Source of the DNA: Trichuris trichiura
Taxonomy: Eukaryota; Nematoda; Enoplea; Trichinellida; Trichuridae
Assembly (NCBI GenBank): GCA_037903355.1
Contig: JBAJFE010000014.1
Span: 6,882,001 to 6,946,000, forward strand
Direction: 5' to 3'
DNA length: 64,000 bases
In this document: positions 61,399-64,000 of the stretch, piece after piece
Position numbering within the stretch: the stretch's first letter is position 1
How the letters are laid out: each line of letters opens with the position of its first letter
Notes under the pieces: model-generated
Database searches by the model: none
The model's input: only the letters and a program-made list of their open reading frames with translations
Told to the model about the DNA's origin: nothing
Made by a program: the position numbers and the translations under genes

Positions 61399-62389
61399 TG
61401 TAGCTTTCGCTGGAGCAGAATGTTGTGCGCGGTGAGTAGGAAATGCAGAGTACATATGAGGTTCATATGGGTGCATGTAGCATGGCAACGTCGTTCATAA
61501 TTCCTTTTCACGCAGGAAAGAGACCGCGGCAATTCGTCTCTAATGTTAATGAAATATCAACGCAAACTCATTTTGATTGAGGAAAACTGATGCGCTAGGG
61601 GTTTTATACTGTGCAGTTAAGGTGTTTTGCTAGCAGGAGTGGCATGTGCTCGGTGGTACTCCACCTCGCAGGTATCATGACCCTCCCACTCGAAGATGCC
61701 CGTCAGTTCCATTGTTCTACTTCAAGAGCGGACTGCTTCTGTGTGCTTCAGTTTAGGCTTAGGCGAGTAACAGAACGACCGCCCATGATCACAAGAATTA
61801 CGGCCAGGTTGTCGTCCCTCTCAAGAACTATTACGTAACCACATTATTGCCTAATCGGACAGACAAGTGACCCTGTCATTTTATTAACAGAAATCAGCAT
61901 TTAACTTCACCGGGTTTTATATGTTATAAGCTTGTCGAAAAGTTTATTAATGTGAGTACACTATGCTAGCTGCCGCTTCAGCGTCGCTTATCGCTCATCT
62001 TACCTGCGAACCCTGACTGTAATCATTCTCTACCGTCGAGCTGATGCAGCAGTGCTATGTTTAGTGCTTCGTCTTTTTAACTGCTGTCATCAGTTGCTAG
62101 TTGCCGTTTAAGTTGAGTAAAACCAGAGTTTGGTTTTGTGACAGTGAGGAAATGAGGTTATACGTCCAGTTACGGGATTAATGACTGGAGCATGACTGAT
62201 TAACACGGTAACGAGCAAACCATTACGGTGTCCTGTTGCATGGCCAAGTTAGTAGGAAAGCCGTTGAAAAGCAGTTCGTCGTAGTAATCACATGTTTTAG
62301 TTATTTAGGAACGCCTGATTTCACGATACTTCATTGTTGAAAGTACTATTAGCAGAATAATTTATTTCTACTCTTTTAATGACTAGACC
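61399..62389. other. Intergenic stretch, no feature recognised
   Basis: Only small chance frames are present (61611-61838). Confidence 0.35.
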
Positions 62390-62770
62390 AGTGATTCTCA
62401 TGGTGGGGCATGTGCCCCACTGGGGGGTCTTTTTCAGCTGTAGGGGCACATGTCCCACTTGGGCGATCGTGTTGGTATTGTCTCCTGCCTAAGAGAAAGC
62501 TGCATGGTGTTGCGCCCGCAATTCTAATTGGCTGGAAGGGCGGACCAGGGGAGCCGGCTCGTAGGTGGGAACGTAAGTGTTCGACACACTATCCGGGAAA
62601 CGCTTTCCCAACATAACTTCGTGCAGCATCTACATTGTGACGTCCGGGCTATCCTTCGTCCCCTCATGCAGCCAATCAGCGCGCATGAAATCGACTAATC
62701 AGAATTGGGGGCCCAAACTCTGGTAACGTTCACAGGGGGGCCCCGGCAATCCTGATCTTGAGAAACACTG
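62390..62770. mobile_element. hAT-type MITE (381 bp)
   Basis: TIRs CAGTGATTCTCAT and TTGAGAAACACTG and GGGGCAnGTGCCCC blocks match the ends of elements C and D. There is no coding content. The flanking 8-mers do not match. Confidence 0.7.
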
Positions 62771-62937
62771 CTTTAGGCCACTATAAAGTATTAGCAAGTT
62801 CTTCTGTAACTTTCAGAACCAGTTCCGCTCTTGTAATGGGCTTAGAACAATTCTGTTGCACAGGTGCTGACTGGATACCATGTGTTGCCAATTAGGCATT
62901 GACGACGACGACGCGCTCGCGAAGGGCCCCCCCCCCC

Positions 62938-64000
62938 ACCGGTTTGCAGGTAGCCAACTTACTGATTTGCCGAACCAAGCGGGAGGTGTTGCGCACTGTT
63001 GCCACGATATTCGACCTGCTTGGCTTTCTTGAACCCGTTACGCTGCGCGCGAAACTTATCATGCAGGCTACATGGAGGCTAAAACTTGGCTGGGATGAAC
63101 CCCTTCCGATGGACATCCAAGAAGAATGGAACGCATGGTTAGCACGCTGTCTCGAATCCTCTCCCGTGATCGTCTCTCGGTGTCAAATACCCGACGCTCC
63201 CGCCTTCTCGACTGAGCTGCACGTTTTTGCCGACGCGTCGGAAGCCGGCTACGGCACAGTCGCCTATTTGCCGGTAGAAGTGGGTAATGACATCGTCGTT
63301 AGTTTCGTCATGGCTAAATCGCATGTTGGGCCAATCAAGCCGACTACAATACCGCGGATGGAGCTCAATGCTGCTGTCATGGCCACCCAGTTGATGAACA
63401 TGATCAAGAACTGCCTAGGGTTGAACTTCGACAGTTTCATGTGGACTCCACCACAGTATTGCGGTGGATCCGGTCTACCTTCTGCCGTTTCCATACTTAT
63501 ATCCGAAACCGGATTGGGGAAATTCTTTAATCCAGTGTCCCAGAACAATGGCATTATGTCCGTAGCACTGAAAATCCAGCAGACGACTGCAGCCGTGGTC
63601 TGTTCGCATCCGAGCTGCATCCAAACCATCGGTTCCTCCGCGGCCCTGAGTTTCTCTGGCGTGACCGCAGCTCTTGGCCGAACGAGCCTGGTTTCGCAAA
63701 CGAAAACGTTTCGCCAAAAGATGACGAAGAGATCAAGTATAGAACATGGATAGGCACCGCCCAAGTTATGACGAACCGCGTTGACGAACTGGTCGCTAAA
63801 GTCTCTCGGCTGGAAAGACTGGTTCGCATAACGGCGTACGCAATGCGTTTCATCTTCAACGCTCGAAAGCCCAAAGATGGGCACCGGTTCACCGGTCCGC
63901 TGTTCGTCAGCGAACTCAGTGAAGCCTTCTTCCTCCACGTTCGGCTAGTACAAACCCGCGCTTTCGAGTCAGAAAAATCTGCCTTGCTCGAGAAACGAGA
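62938..64000 (+). pseudogene. BEL/Pao pol fragment, broken and cut by the window edge
   Basis: The first frame (to about 63440) carries the RT end and RNase H (ATIFDLLGFLEPVTLRAKLI, LHVFADASEAGYG, TIPRMELNAAVMA). A small deletion near 63443 then shifts the frame inside the catalytic WTDST region. BEL-like pol resumes from about 63740 (VRITAYAMRFIFNARKP, SELSEAFFLHVRLVQ) and runs off the edge. It is a different lineage from the intact BEL at 39.9 kb. An 11-C run precedes it. Confidence 0.85.

Overview
The window reads as a eukaryotic, probably nematode, chromosome segment that is mostly transposable elements. Host genes carry very short introns (mostly 42-68 bp) with acceptors such as TTTTCAG, and degenerate TTAGGC-like tracts (the usual nematode telomere unit) occur at 15910-15936 and 37880-37937. 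The mix of BEL/Pao, Copia, Gypsy, Penelope-like (PLE) and hAT elements would fit a Dorylaimia worm such as the Trichinella/Trichuris group, but that placement is inference only.

Host genes. (1) A mitochondrial i-AAA protease of the YME1L type on the + strand; ten exons can be read between 734 and 9522 and the 5' end is uncertain. (2) A complete four-exon PRADC1 orthologue, a secreted protease-associated-domain protein, on the - strand at 18778-19479. (3) An unrecognised two-exon single-pass membrane protein on the - strand at 47838-48255. (4) Weaker candidate exons at 20376-20960 (-, multi-pass membrane), 46123-46458 (+), 47322-47396 (+) and 503-676 (+).

Mobile elements from left to right. 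1.4-5 kb: PLE-derived foldback units inside the large YME1L intron, plus an old hAT fragment. 10.5-14.2 kb: PLE long terminal sequence (pLTR), a broken mariner and a 5'-truncated PLE with RT and GIY-YIG. 14.2-17.4 kb: the 5' end of an LTR element, then a hAT that is interrupted by a TIR element and a foldback. 19.5 kb: a pLTR just upstream of PRADC1. 21.1-23.7 kb: a complete but decayed PLE with a 13-bp target-site duplication (TSD). 25.2 kb: a near-perfect foldback. 26.2-27.9 kb: Tigger with a hAT inside. 29.3-38.2 kb: one PLE on the - strand containing four later insertions (a young Copia, two foldbacks and a TIR element). 38.2-39.8 kb: a + strand PLE remnant with a hAT inside. 39.9-45.6 kb: an intact BEL/Pao. 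49.4-59.7 kb: a hAT remnant interrupted by an intact hAT, a second hAT and a Gypsy. 59.7-62.8 kb: a hAT deletion derivative, a solo LTR and a MITE. 62.9 kb to the end: a broken BEL/Pao pol.

The main thread is a set of PLE pLTRs and short head-to-head foldback units that carry hammerhead ribozyme cores: a CTGANGA box, stem II, then GAAA, followed by a palindromic AGCT or ACGT where stem III should be. The foldbacks lack coding capacity, end in a short pLTR tail, and are flanked by 12-14 bp duplications of the same size as the 13-bp duplication of the full PLE. They look like non-autonomous, ribozyme-bearing passengers of the PLE reverse transcriptase. Hammerheads in PLEs are known; the recurrent foldback architecture and its insertion footprint are what deserve attention.
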